Assembly (NCBI GenBank): GCA_905182985.1
Contig: CAJJDN010000108.1
Span: forward strand, 298,325-362,324
Length of the DNA stretch: 64,000 nt
Direction of reading: 5' to 3'
Origin: Paramecium sonneborni
Lineage: Eukaryota > Ciliophora > Oligohymenophorea > Peniculida > Parameciidae
The stretch's first letter is position 1; the number at the start of each line of letters is the position of its first letter. Both the position numbers and the translations under genes were made by a program. The notes beneath the pieces were generated by a model that was not told the DNA's origin, made no database searches, and worked only from the letters and a program-made list of their open reading frames with translations. Below are positions 13,268 to 24,674 of the stretch, piece by piece.

Positions 13268-13546
13268 ATGAATAAAGACCTATTTAAATATAGAACTATT
13301 ATTGAGAATCTTCTAAAAGTGATTTCGAAGTAACAAATCCATTTTTATAAATTAAAATCAAAAAACTAAACGCAACATCTTTATAACTTAGAATTATCGA
13401 ATAGATAAAATAAATTCACTGATTTACAATCTAAATTAATATCTAGATTATAATCAATCCTTCTGAAACCCAAAATAATATAAAATTCTTAAATTAGAGC
13501 TCAATCAACAGCTCAACATTCAAAATCTATAAAATTGCATATTTGA
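13268..13546 (+). CDS. Small hypothetical protein, 92 aa
   Basis: Single exon of 93 codons with TGA at 13544. It is basic, rich in Leu, Lys, Gln and Ser, with a probable helix in the first half (RTIIENLLKVISKQQIHFYK). I see no family resemblance. It sits between the coiled-coil gene and the copine gene, all on the same strand, with gaps of 47 and 12 bp. Such spacing is typical of genuine genes here, but an ORF of this length could occur by chance. Confidence 0.5.
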
Positions 13547-13558
13547 TTATTAAAAATT

Positions 13559-15088
13559 ATGTAATAAATATATAACCCAGATGAAAGGATGAATGTTGAA
13601 TTATTTTTAGCTGCTAGAGAACTTCCTAATCTTGAATTCTTATCCAAAAGTGACCCTTACTTAGAACTCTATTATTCTTTATAAGGAGAACCAGAAATTT
13701 GTTTAGGTAAAACTGAAACAGCAGAATGCAACTTAGATCCTAATTGGGAAAAATCATTCAATATTGAATATCTTCCCAATTTTATTCAAATACTTAGATT
13801 TTAAATCTTTGATTAAAATAGAATGGGAAAAGAATTTATGGGAGAAGCATAAGTTACAATTAAAGACATAACACAATCAAAAAATTCATTAATATCATTA
13901 CCAATAAAAAAATTTGATAAAAATGCAGGATAATTAATATGCAAGGCAGTATTAATGAATTAATCAAATCATTTTGTCTAATGGCAATTTTCTGCATCAA
14001 ATATTAAAAATATGGATGGTATTTTTGGTAAATCTGACCCATTTCTAAAATTTTATTTACATTCTGATAATGTATGGTGCTAAATTCATTAAACAGAATA
14101 TATTAAAAATACTCTTAATCCAACATGGAAAGAATTTGAAATTTCTTTATAAAGATTATGTTTGAATGATGAAAATAAAAAATTTAAAATAGAATGCATA
14201 GATAGACATGAAAAAGGTAAAAATAACTAATTAATCGGTGCATTTGAAACAACAATAGATGAAATATTTAATAAAAATAAAGCAGAATTTTCTCTAATTT
14301 AACCAAAAGGAGGTTAAGTGGGTACTATAAAAATTCTTAATAAAAAAAAAATATTTAGACCCAATTTTGACGATTTTATAAAGTAAGGTACCACCTTTAA
14401 TCTAATTATTGGCATTGACTATTCTACTAATAATGGTGTTCCATCATTTCCAGATTCCTTACATTCCTACATAGAATCTAATAATAAATATGGAAAAGTA
14501 ATTAATGATGTAGCTCAAGTTTTAGAAAAATATAATTAGAAAAAGTTGTTTGCAATATATGGAATTGGAGCAGAACCACATTTAGCTAATTATACATTAA
14601 ATACTTATCAAACTTTATTTCCTTTGACAGGGGATTTTTAAAAACCTTAAGTAGAAGGATATTAAGCTGTTTCTAATTTATATAAAAATACTTTGAAGTA
14701 GATAGTTGTCAAGGGTGATTGTAAAATTGAAGATTACATTAAATATATATAAACGGTAGCTGAACATAATTCAGGTAAACTAATTTATACAATTTCTGTA
14801 ATAATAGCATAAGGTAAAATTTCAGACATAAAGATTTTTGAGGATTTATTAATCAAAGGTATTTTAGATATTAATATAGGTTGTAAATTACCATATACAT
14901 TAATTTTTGTAGGAATGGGAAAGAATGATTTTTCAGAGGTGAAAAGTATGATTAATAATTTGAACAATCACGATCCCCCAATTAGAAATAATTTAACATT
15001 TTATGAATATAAAGAGTAAGCAATCTAAATGTTATAAAAATATTTAATGAATGATTTACCATAACATTTAGTTAGTTATAAATAATGA
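13559..15088 (+). CDS. Copine (C2-C2-vWA)
   Basis: The 509-aa intronless product has two C2 domains. C2A (residues ~10-140) has LSKSDPYLELYYS and FDQNRMGKEFMGEA; C2B (~150-290) has GKSDPFLKFYLHS and a second loop at CIDRHEKG. These loops carry Asp residues expected to bind Ca2+. A copine-type vWA domain follows, from NLIIGIDYSTNNG through YGKVINDVAQVLEKY and LFAIYGIGAEP. The MIDAS-like motif is DYSTN. Copines are cytosolic proteins that move to membranes when Ca2+ rises. Length and domain order are normal for the family. It lies 24 bp before the MORN gene on the same strand. Confidence 0.92.
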
Positions 15089-15112
15089 TCAATATTTAAT
15101 TTATATTATAAA

Positions 15113-16117
15113 ATGGGTAATTGCGAATCTGAGTAACCGATTGAAAATTAATAGCCTATATAAATAGACATACAATAAAGTAATCATAAAAGGATTTTTA
15201 ATCACAAGGCATTAGAATAAGAAGAATTTACATCTAATAAAGGTCAAGCACCATAAGATGTAAATGGAGAAATTGAAGATGTAATATATAGTAAAAAAAA
15301 TAAAAGGAGTTAGAAAAATTGGATCCATAACCTGCAACAATTAATCTACCTCCATTTAATTTTGGAGAGAAAAAACATCTTACAGCAGAAAGTAGGCCAG
15401 CTTTTAGATTAGTTGATGGATCAACGTATGTTGGAGAATGGGTTGGAGATTAAATGACAGGAAATGGTGTATTGGAAGGAAAAAATGGTAAATATGAAGG
15501 ATAATTTGAAAATGGAATGAAATAGGGAAGAGGTAGATTTACATTTCCAAATGGAGAAGTTTATGAAGGTGAATGGAAAGATGATTAAGAGGATGGAATA
15601 GGAACATATTATTATTCTTAAGGTACTGTTTATCATGGGTAATGGGTTTAAAACTAAAAACATGGATAAGGTAGAGAAGTATTTCCCAACGGATCTAATT
15701 TTTAAGGAACATTTGAAAATGGTATTAAAAATGGTCATGGCATATTTATATGGAAAGATGGTACTAAATATGAGGGTAGATTTGTTGATAATAAAATATG
15801 TGGTTAAGGTAGAATGGAATATCCTAATGGAAGAATTTATGAAGGAGAGTTCTTTAATGGTAAAATGCATGGGAAGGGAAAATTTAGTGTAAATATTGAT
15901 GATTTATCTAATAAAGTGGCCTGATGGTAGAGTTTATGATGGAGAGTATTAAAATGATAAAAAACATGGTATTGGTATCTTAATTGGATAAAATTATAGA
16001 TATGAAGGACAATGGTAAGAAGGTAAAATGGAAGGTTAAGGAACATTGACAAAAGATGGAGAAATTAAAGTTGGTCTTTGGCATGATAATAAATTTATTG
16101 GTGAAAATCATCATTGA
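15113..16117 (+). CDS. MORN-repeat protein with N-terminal acylation motif
   Basis: The 314-aa product carries about nine MORN repeats from residue ~95 to near the end, such as YEGQFENGMKQGRGRFTFP, YEGEWKDDQEDGIGTYYY, YEGRFVDNKICGQGRMEYP and YDGEYQNDKKHGIGIL. The start MGNCES fits N-myristoylation at Gly2 with palmitoylation at Cys4, so it probably sits on a membrane. Introns: 15260-15291 (32 nt, TAG end; a 26-nt intron ending AAG just downstream would also keep frame) and 15889-15916 (28 nt, ends AAG; the flanking repeat consensus GKGKF-WPDGRVYDGEY supports it). MORN proteins bind membranes or organise cortex and basal-body structures; the exact role is unknown. Confidence 0.88.
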
Positions 16118-16485
16118 TCATCAAATTTTTATTAATTATTTAATACAATAAATTATTATTACAATTGTTTAATGTATATTTGTTATTAGGATAACTTAAT
16201 TAAATTTATTTTAAATATTTTGTTTCAATAAAAAATTGCTTAAAAATTGTTAAATTAATTCTTTTAAAAGTTAAAAAGTTGTATTAATATTTTCAAAAAA
16301 ATCTTCATGAAATTAAACAAATAAAATTTATAATATGAAGCAGGATTTTGATAAATTAATTTCAAAATAATTTTTGATTTTTTTGATATGAAATCAAAGT
16401 TAATATATAATTAACCAATTAATTTTAGAATTAACAAAAAGTAAAATTTAACTAAAAAATATTATTTAATAATAAAAATTAAACC
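16118..16485. other. Intergenic AT-rich spacer
   Basis: 368 bp between the MORN gene and the next + strand gene. I see only A/T-rich sequence with short homopolymers, no splicing-consistent frame and no RNA-gene signature. It presumably contains the 3' end of one gene and the promoter of the next. Confidence 0.5.
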
Positions 16486-17909
16486 ATGATAAGACTATGG
16501 CAAAATTAAAAAATTCAACTGTCAGATTTCAAGATTAATCTATTAGTTTTAGTTATAATTTTTTCATCAATGAAACTAACAGATTCTCTTGAATATTAGA
16601 CAGGAATTCTCAAAGAAATACTTCATCCGACTACACCTCTACATATTTTAGCAGATACACATACTGAAGATGCTTCAATAATTCTCACTTAATAATTGAC
16701 TGGGTTTGTAAATGAACCTTAAATAATCTACTCAGTTTATAGGATGAACTTTGAAAATGCCGTTTCTGGAGGATATACCTTTTTTATAACATCATAATCA
16801 GCATCACGTAAGCATTGTATTAAATTCTAGAGTTCTAAATTTAAGTAGTGGCTCCAACTATTTAAAAAGTTTATAATGTTTGGATAAAATGGTTAGCTTT
16901 TGTTGATAAGAATAAATAAGTAATAACAGAAGAGATATTATCTCCTTAAACATCATAAACTTTCACTGAACAACATTTCAATAAGAATTTTATTGTTGCT
17001 GTTCCGATAATAAATTATTTGTCTTATACAAATACATTCACTTTTAGATTTGATGTATAATTTATATAAAATATAGATGCCCTCAGTTGATACAACAAAT
17101 GTTTAAATTATATTTACAAGCACTGGTGTCTCATAAATAGGATTTCAATTATTGATTGCTATAAAAAGTCCTGTTTATTTGTATGGTGAATAATAATGGG
17201 CTCCTGCTTCTAACACTTTAGATTTAGCTCCATTTCATGTTTCTAGCGTATCAATACCACATTTATAACAATCTGACAATATCAATTTCCCTTTATTTTT
17301 AGGACTTACCTCTACAAATTTGAATTAAATAAATATAGAAGAATTAAGTTCCTCAATTAATCCTCTATTATCTTTTACAATAGGATCTTGTAATTATTAT
17401 GATCTATATAAGCTACTACATGTTCTATAACAAGTGGATGGTTTAATTATATGGTTATATCTCCTCAGTTTTAAATACCTCCTCTTATTTTACTAACCTT
17501 TTCATAATAAGAGTATTATGTTAGTACTGGTACCTAACATTTCAGTATTGAACTACCTCTATTTAAAACTACATATACAACGACTACTGATTGGATAGAA
17601 ATTGATAATACATATTTAGGAATGTAAATGGTGATTACAAGTGAGTGTTTGTTCAGATATCAACATGAATATTGGTTTTTAGGATCAGTTAATGATAATG
17701 AATAATATATAAAAGATTTCTTTTATTGTTCTGATGGATAAAATAGGATGAAATATATTATCAATTTTACTGATGGGGATAGATTTGAATATAAAACAAT
17801 CAAATTTATTTTTACAACAACTAGCGTAGAAATGTATTAAAAGCTTGACAATATTAATTTTGATGAAGAGTATAGAACTTTAAAAATTGTAATTAGTCAA
17901 GTGAGATGA
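16486..17909 (+). CDS. Secreted or membrane-anchored protein, unknown
   Basis: The spliced product is 451 aa with introns 16808-16830 (23 nt), 17055-17076 (22 nt) and 17390-17412 (23 nt, ends AAG). A hydrophobic stretch (INLLVLVIIFSS, residues ~17-30) preceded by a basic N-terminus looks like a signal peptide or signal anchor. The remainder is Thr/Ser/Ile-rich and beta-like, with few cysteines, as in extracellular lectin-like modules. I cannot name the family. The AAG-ending third intron is needed to keep frame; without it the frame shifts and the downstream protein is lost. Confidence 0.7.
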
Positions 17910-17989
17910 TTATTAATTTAATATATTTATATAAAATTTTTCGATAATATTTTAACAATATATTTATTCTATAAAAACTTCATTCTAAT

Positions 17990-18524
17990 TCACAGCATCC
18001 TGAAAAGAATTTTTTTAATAACTTTTAACCAAATGGAATGAAACTCAACACATACCTATTCAAATACTATCAAATACCAAATATATGCGCAAAATTATAC
18101 TAATGTCATGAGTAAAGTTAAAAATGTTAAATCGGTTGCAAATGCTAATACAAGTGTTATTGTCAATGTTGAAAAAAATATAATTGTAGATATTAATCTA
18201 CTTTTATCAGCCATTTTCTTACATTATTCTTTTGGACCTGATAAAAATAAAGTACTAAACTATTCAATAAGCTATTAATACCTACATATTGCAACTAAAT
18301 TTCCTATTGAAAATATTATTGCAAATTCTTTGCCATTTCCTTAAAAAAATGCAATAAATGCACAAAATTCTAAAAACCAACCTAAATGTTATAGAACTAA
18401 TTAGAATACCTGTTCCACTACAAATCAAAAATCCATATAATCTTTATTGATAAGATAATTTTGGACAAAATGCATCTAAAGGATCATCTTTTTTATCTGA
18501 AAAAAAATTATAATCTCCTTTCAT
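17990..18524 (-). CDS. SFT2-family vesicle transport protein
   Basis: The 159-aa product has four hydrophobic segments in the family order: GWFLEFCAFIAFF, FAIIFSIGNLVAICSTLFL, LISTIIFFSTLTITLVLAFA and LTLLMTLVQFCAYIWYLIVF. The loop FLSGPKEQCKKM matches the SFT2 hallmark GPKKQ. Yeast Sft2 acts with SNAREs in endosome-to-Golgi traffic. Introns: 18382-18409 (28 nt) and 18255-18281. The second is 27 nt with no TGA, so it could be read through, but removing it gives the continuous family sequence at GNLVAIC-STLFLSGP. It converges on the + gene ending at 17909 and diverges from centrin with a 52-bp shared upstream region. Confidence 0.85.
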
Positions 18525-18576
18525 TTTATATTTAAGTCAATTAAATATCTTTTTATTAATTATTTATTATTTAATA

Positions 18577-19183
18577 ATGGCAAGAAGAGGTCAATAACCA
18601 CCACAATAATAATAATAAGCTCCACCTCCAGTTTAAAAAAATTAGGCTGGTAAATTTAATCCTGCAGAATTTGTTAAACCTGGATTAACTGAAGAAGAAG
18701 TCTTAGAAATTAAAGAAGCATTTGATTTATTTGATACCGATGGGTATATATCAAAAGTATATATATAGCACTTAATCTATTGATCCTAAAGAATTAAAAG
18801 CTGCAATGACCTCATTAGGGTTTGAAGCTAAAAATCAAACAATTTATTAAATGATTAGCGATTTAGATACTGATGGAAGTGGTCAAATTGATTTTGCTGA
18901 ATTTCTTAAATTAATGACAGCTAGAATCAGTGAAAGAGATTCAAAAGCCGATATTTAAGTACATTAATATAACATACTTAAATAGAAAGTTTTCAACCTT
19001 TTTGATTCAGAAAGAGCTGGAGTTATCACTCTTAAAGATCTCAGAAAAGTAGCAAAAGAATTAGGAGAAACTATGGATGATTCTGAATTGTAAGAGATGA
19101 TTGATAGAGCTGATTCAGATGGAGATGCTTAAGTAACCTTTGAAGATTTCTACAATATTATGACCAAAAAGACATTTGCATGA
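18577..19183 (+). CDS. Centrin
   Basis: The product is 184 aa with four EF-hands. Hand 1 loop DTDGTQSIDPKE, hand 2 [12 protein letters not shown] and hand 4 DSDGDAQVTFED look Ca2+-competent. Hand 3 ([12 protein letters not shown]) is missing ligands, as often in centrins. The N-terminal ~30 residues are Gln/Pro-rich. Introns: 18744-18768 (25 nt, inside EF loop 1) and 18959-18985 (27 nt, a multiple of three without TGA, between ADIQ and KVFNLFDS). Centrins build basal bodies and contractile cortical fibres (infraciliary lattice) in Paramecium. Family identity is secure; which centrin subfamily is not. Confidence 0.96.
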
Positions 19184-20589
19184 ATGAAATCATTAATAAT
19201 AAATAAAATAAACAACAATTTTCTCTATCCACCTAAATCTCTGTTTTTTGATTTTTCTTATTTACTGAAATTTATATTTTATGAAATTTTTAAACTATAT
19301 GATTTTATCCTTATTATTAATATTAATAAAAATAACATTGTTGGTTAATTCTCTAAAATAATCCTAATAAAATTAATCTTTAATTTATTCAAAATTATAA
19401 TTAAGTTGATCGGTATAGATAAATCTAAAAATATATTTAATGTTCGATTATCAACAAATAAATTTCTGATTTAATAATTGCTTTTCATTTTTCTAAAGTT
19501 TTTAAGAAGCAGTATTATAGTGATCTATAATATTGATTGATTTAAATATACTTGTTCCTTAAATATATTAAAATGGATCTTAAATAATTACTTTTAGATG
19601 ATAGCTATCTTTTACTTTTCTCAACATTAAAAATATGTTAAAATATATATTAAAAGTGAGATTTTTAGTTCTACTATTAGAATATTTCAAAATATAAGGA
19701 TCTAGGGATGAAATAATAATAAAGTAGTATGAATTGTATTTTGAATAACAAAAACATTAAATTTAAGTATAAAAAAAAGAATCCAAAGATGATAAGTTTA
19801 AGTAAAATAAGAATATTGAGGCATGTTTATTTTTTGTATAAATAATTATAAAATAATGAAAGGAAGAAACTTAAAAAGCGAAGTTTAATATGGAGAGGCT
19901 AATTATTATTATTCAGATGGAACTGGCAGTGAAAAATGTATAAAATAACTTTAGGTCGTGATAACTACATACAATTCGATAATGGTTGATTAACTATGCA
20001 TGCAAAATATATCATTAACCAACAATAGGAAGTTTTGAAGGTAAACAAAATGATCCAGTATTTTGACCTAAATAAAACAATAAAACTTAGCTTTTTTTAG
20101 TAATGGAAGTGGGAGATACAAATATGTATTGTAAATTGTATTGAATATAAATGGGAATTAGAGATAATCATGAGGGTTTAATGAATACTAGTGAAGATAA
20201 ACATTGATTAAGAAAACCTCAAAGATTTAGATAAATGACTATTTATAAATTTATAGACCTCGTTCTAGTATCTAAAAATCTTTATATTCTTATTAATAAA
20301 GAATTTGCAAACGTCTTTCTATTCCTAAATATACTAGGATTCTAATTTTAAAACAATTAAAAAGTGAAGAGATGATATGAATAATACAAAATATATTATT
20401 TTAACCGAATTTATTAATGAGTTTCTAAGAGCTTTCTAAGTAAATAGAAGAGATGACTAATTTTCTTGTATGATTTATTAATAACTTTATAGTTAGAATA
20501 GAGTGATGATAATTTAGTAAATACCTCTCCTACTAATAGAGAATAAATAAACCTAATCATTAATGATTAGAAAGTAAAATTGAGAATTA
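19184..20589. other. Long gene-free stretch with decayed coding fragments
   Basis: About 1.4 kb between centrin and the RRM-KH gene. On + from 19857 a frame starts KGRNLKSEVQYGEANYYYS and soon shifts. A nearby frame reads GRDNYIQFDNG, then TMHAKYIINQQQEVLK with an intervening TGA, which recalls an FHA domain. More fragments follow to about 20500, none joinable into a closed product with short GT-AG introns. I take it as a probable pseudogene, weakly supported. Confidence 0.35.
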
Positions 20590-21546
20590 ATGCAATGCTT
20601 AAATAGAAAGTAATTATTGGAATTCTATAAATAGAGTAGACAATATCCTCATCAATATTTAACTGTTGAAATAGCGAGTGAAGACAATTATGAAATTGAG
20701 TTGGATTAAGAAGATATTAAATAAGTAACGAAATTTTTATATTCAAATTATAGGTTTGTTAAAATTTTGGAGAAGTCAAATAAGTCTATACAAAACTGAA
20801 TGGAGCAATCATAATAAAGTTCAATACTGTTTTTGATGCTTTTATTGTTTATAAACTATTAAACAAACATCAGATTAAAGAGTTAGATGTGACTATCAAA
20901 ATTGAATTTACTTCCTAACAAGATCTTTTAGAAATCATGGAAATACAAGATGCTAATTAATAAAAATTTACTTGTAGATATGATGTTTAAATTGATAATG
21001 ATAAAGACTTTTAAGTTGCTCGTAAAATCATTGGTAATTTATTCATACAATTCATTTAGGAGCAAAAGGCTGTAATATGAAGAAAATTATAGATTAATGT
21101 TTAATAGATTGTGATACAAAAGAATAAGATCTCGTTAAACTTAGATTGAGAGGAAGAGGATCTGGTTATAAAGAAGGTCCAGAAAAAAGAGAATCTTAAG
21201 AACCATTACATTTATGTGTTTCATCAAAACATAATCATCTCTTTTTGAGAGTAAAAATATATTTTGTAATCTTATAGGCTTGTTAATTGGTTGAATAATT
21301 GCTTTTAAAAATCTATGAGGAATATAAATCTTTTGGTTTTAACAGAGGACGAAAATAATCACATTACAATATAAAAAGAATTTAATAATCAATTAAGCCT
21401 CAAATAAAACCAAATTTTATGCCTGAATTGCCAAACTTTAATTTTTCAAATGTATAAATTATTTTTTAACATTTTAGAATTAATTTATTGATTTTAACAA
21501 TGAAAATATCATGGCATATTCAAACATACCTAATTAATTAATATGA
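20590..21546 (+). CDS. RRM and KH domain RNA-binding protein
   Basis: The spliced product is 282 aa. Introns: 20725-20753 (29 nt), 21034-21059 (26), 21251-21277 (27, stopless multiple of three) and 21452-21477 (26). Residues ~25-95 resemble an RRM (ELDQEDIKQVCQNFGEVKQV, then GAIIKFNTVFDAFIVYKLL). Residues ~115-215 form a KH domain with the signature turn ARKIIGAKGCNMKKI (GxxG = GAKG) and the variable-loop segment LRLRGRGSGYKEGPEKRESQ, followed by LHLCVSSKHNHL. That loop style is like the long-loop KH of KHDC4/SF1-type splicing proteins. It most likely binds single-stranded RNA; a role in splicing is inferred. The start is set by an in-frame TGA just upstream (20581). Confidence 0.85.
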
Positions 21547-21604
21547 TGTATATAGATATATATCATATGTATAATTAATAAATTGTAATTTGTAAAATAA
21601 TAAC

Positions 21605-23383
21605 TCATTTTTATAATCTATAACCTCTAATTTTTAAATATCCTGGTATGCCATCTTATTATTCTAATGCAACTAATTTAGGTGCATTAACATCTTTAAT
21701 ATCTACATTAAATTAACCTAATTATTGATATTAGAATAAAGATTACCATTTCCAAATAATTAAGCATAGCCATCAATATTAATTGAATGCAATTCAGCTT
21801 ATCCACCTAAGATGACAGTCGAATTGGATGAAATTGAAACTTCTAAAAAAATAAGTTAAATATATATATTTACTTCCTTTGATTCTAGATTTGATTTCAG
21901 AAAGAGTAACACCAAATGATGGATGTAATACAATTTTAGGTCCAAATTTGAATTCTAATCCATTGTAATTAACTTCATCTGAAATTTAATCTGGAATAGA
22001 GACACCAGCCATTCTTAATAATTCTGCATTAAGCCAATAGAAATCATTTTCTGATGAAGCAGCACATTCTAATGGTAAATTAGATTTTTATTTAGTTAAA
22101 GCAGTATTAAGATCATTTTTACATGCAGAGAAACAGAATCTTCTATTTAAAGCAGTAAATCCAACTTTATTTTATGGTCCAAGTAGTTTAGGATAATCTT
22201 ACATCATACATTCTAATCTAGATGATGATTTAAATTTAGTTTTAGTAGCATCTGCGTATTTAGGATTAATAAATTCAGCTATCAATCCTTTAGTTTCTTA
22301 AAGTACTGTTTCATATTCATTTAATGAAAATAAAAGACAATTGATATTACCAGGATATTTAGAAAATCCTTATTCATCTACAGGTTCACCTCCTTAAGCT
22401 TTGACTAATGGATCTAATTGATTATATTCAACATTTAATGTTAAACCCTTATTATTTTTATCAACTAAATAACAAATAGCACCAACAGCTTCTCCTGGTT
22501 TACGGCTTACAACAATAGAATTTAATTCAAATTGATTTTCTTTGCTTACACCTAATACTACTGGTAATGCTCTAAATGCTTATGCATTTGTATCTTAAAA
22601 TATAAATAACCATTTTCTTCCTTCATTCTTCCATCTCTATGCTAATCCAGACATATATAATAATGTATGAATATCCCCATGACCATGTGGTTTAGTATCT
22701 ATCAATAATTTTCCTGGTATTTATGCAAAATGAGCTAGATTATCTAACATGGCTGGTACTTTTTCTTATTTAATAAGTGTGACTTATTCTTTTTATAATC
22801 CAAAATATAAATTATTTTCTAATAATTATAATGTTAATTTATGAGTATCATCAGATGTCATTATTGCAAATGGCAATTATTTATTTCCATGTTTTCTTTA
22901 TAAATTTAATATATATTAACAATAATATTCTAAATAGGTAGTATTTGTAACCAAATCTATTGGTAAACCTACTTTTATTCCATCATATCCTAATCTCTCA
23001 CCTAAACCACCTGCTACCAATACAAAACATGTATCTTTTATTTCATCTACTCCTAATTATTCTAATCTTAAATATTCATCTGAATATATATCAACATTCT
23101 ATCCTTAAGGTACATGTGCTGTATACTCAGCAAATGGATTTACATCTTCAGAAGCATCAAGTAATAACTTTAATATAAAATATTTATCTATTCATACTTT
23201 CCTTGCTCTATTTGCATACTCTTTTATTCCTCCTGGATAATTCTTATTAAGTTAGTTTATTTGATCTATGAATTCTGTTACCTATTATTGAGTGTAATTG
23301 TTAATATATGTTATTAAATGTTATTAATCTATTGAACCTAAGTACTCAATCAATTGTTCCTATGTCTAAATATCTTAATTCAT
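21605..23383 (-). CDS. UDP-sugar pyrophosphorylase
   Basis: The 562-aa product has the nucleotide-binding signature [20 protein letters not shown] near residue 115, plus the downstream [14 protein letters not shown] and RKWLFIFQDTNAQAFRAL blocks typical of the USP/UAGPase family. The enzyme makes UDP-sugars from sugar-1-phosphates and UTP with release of pyrophosphate. The family clade with LGERLGY is the broad-specificity USP of plants and protists. Introns: 23168-23197 (30 nt, ends AAG), 21843-21873 (31 nt) and 21718-21746 (29 nt). Length is close to the family norm (~600). It converges on the RRM-KH gene with a 58-bp gap. Confidence 0.92.
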
Positions 23384-23598
23384 AATATATTTATTTATTT
23401 TTTATTTCAAATAAATCTTCACTGTTTATACATACTTTCATAAATATTAATCATTTTTTATCATTTACTATCCATAAAAATTATTTATATTATTCAACTT
23501 GAAGTAAGATTTTAACTCTATTTTTATTTTTTTTAATCATAAAGAATTCTTAATAATATTTATTATTATTTTATTATTCATTCCATAAAATCTAAAAT

Positions 23599-24564
23599 TC
23601 AATTAGAATTTGATTCTAAATTTGAATAAAAAACCAAGAAAAGCGAAGATCCTATTTTTGTTGAGAAATCTATCAAAAATCCTTTATACAAACCTCTAAC
23701 TCCCTCCTAAGAAATTATTTTTTTAAAGCAGTGAAAACTATTTTTATATAATACATCAGATCTTCCTATTTTTATATTTAATTTAATAATACCTGATTGC
23801 ATCATCATTCTTCTTCTAATCGTATCTAAAGGATATGATAAAAATCCTGCAGTAATAGTCACCGATTATGCTAAGAAAAACATAAAAAATATTTGAGGAA
23901 CTATGTTTTAATCAAATAATCTAAATGAATTGACAGTGTCGAATGCTCCAAAATAAATGGCTCTATAAAAAACCACTCCAAAAATTGTAACACCAAATCC
24001 TCTATATAATCCTCCAAAACCATCTGATTTATAAACTTTGTTTAAACAATCTGTCAAACCATTGAATTATCTATCAGCTTTCTTACCGATATCTGCAGCC
24101 AATCTTGTTCTTGCAAAATCTAGAGGATAAATAAATATTAAAGATGTTGCTGCAGCTGCTCCACCTGAAGCCATATTTCCTAAAAAGAAATAAAATGGCT
24201 CTCTTTTTGGATCTTAAACTTATTAATTTCATTTACTATAACGATTGAATAAACCTTTGAATGTATCCTTAAAAGCAAAATTCAAAGCCTATGCTGGAAA
24301 ATATCTAATAATATTTGGGAAGTTCCCTCTCCATAACGCACTTAATCCCTAAAAGATGTTTATTGCTCAAGTTACTTCCTCTTTTATTATTCTTGAAAAA
24401 CAGTTGAAGATACCATTAAATCTTTTTGTTTAACCATTTTAAATCCTCAAATTTACATCTTAGGTTTATAGTAATAACTTAACTCTTTCAAATGGGGCAG
24501 AGACCGTTTTGGAAAGAGCAGCTGAAATACCTCCAATTAGAAAATTATATAAAAAGTCTGTCAT
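23599..24564 (-). CDS. ADP/ATP carrier paralogue (mitochondrial carrier family)
   Basis: The 295-aa product has three carrier repeats. Each carries a PxD/E-x-[KR] motif ([33 protein letters not shown]). RRRMMM is the diagnostic signature of ADP/ATP carriers, so it is inferred to exchange ADP for ATP across the inner mitochondrial membrane. Introns: 24349-24375 (27 nt, contains TGA), 24219-24242 (24 nt, ends AAG) and 23766-23792 (27 nt). It has diverged from the neighbouring carriers in the third repeat and C-terminus ([16 protein letters not shown]), suggesting an older duplicate. It lies 150 bp downstream of carrier copy A on the same strand. Confidence 0.9.
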
Positions 24565-24674
24565 TAATTTATAAAAACTATTGTAGAGAACAATTAAGTT
24601 ATTCTTTTGGAAATTAAAAATATATGCTCAAAAGAAAAAAAGTGGTCCCGAATAAGATAAATAGTACGTAGATT

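Noticed and set aside
15421..15870. 149-aa minus-strand ORF
   Set aside because: Antisense shadow of the MORN-repeat gene, whose repeats are unmistakable on the + strand.
18108..18500. A + strand frame beginning MSKVKNVKS opposite the SFT2 gene
   Set aside because: The minus strand gives the conserved SFT2 sequence with correct introns; the + frame is a by-product of having only one stop codon.
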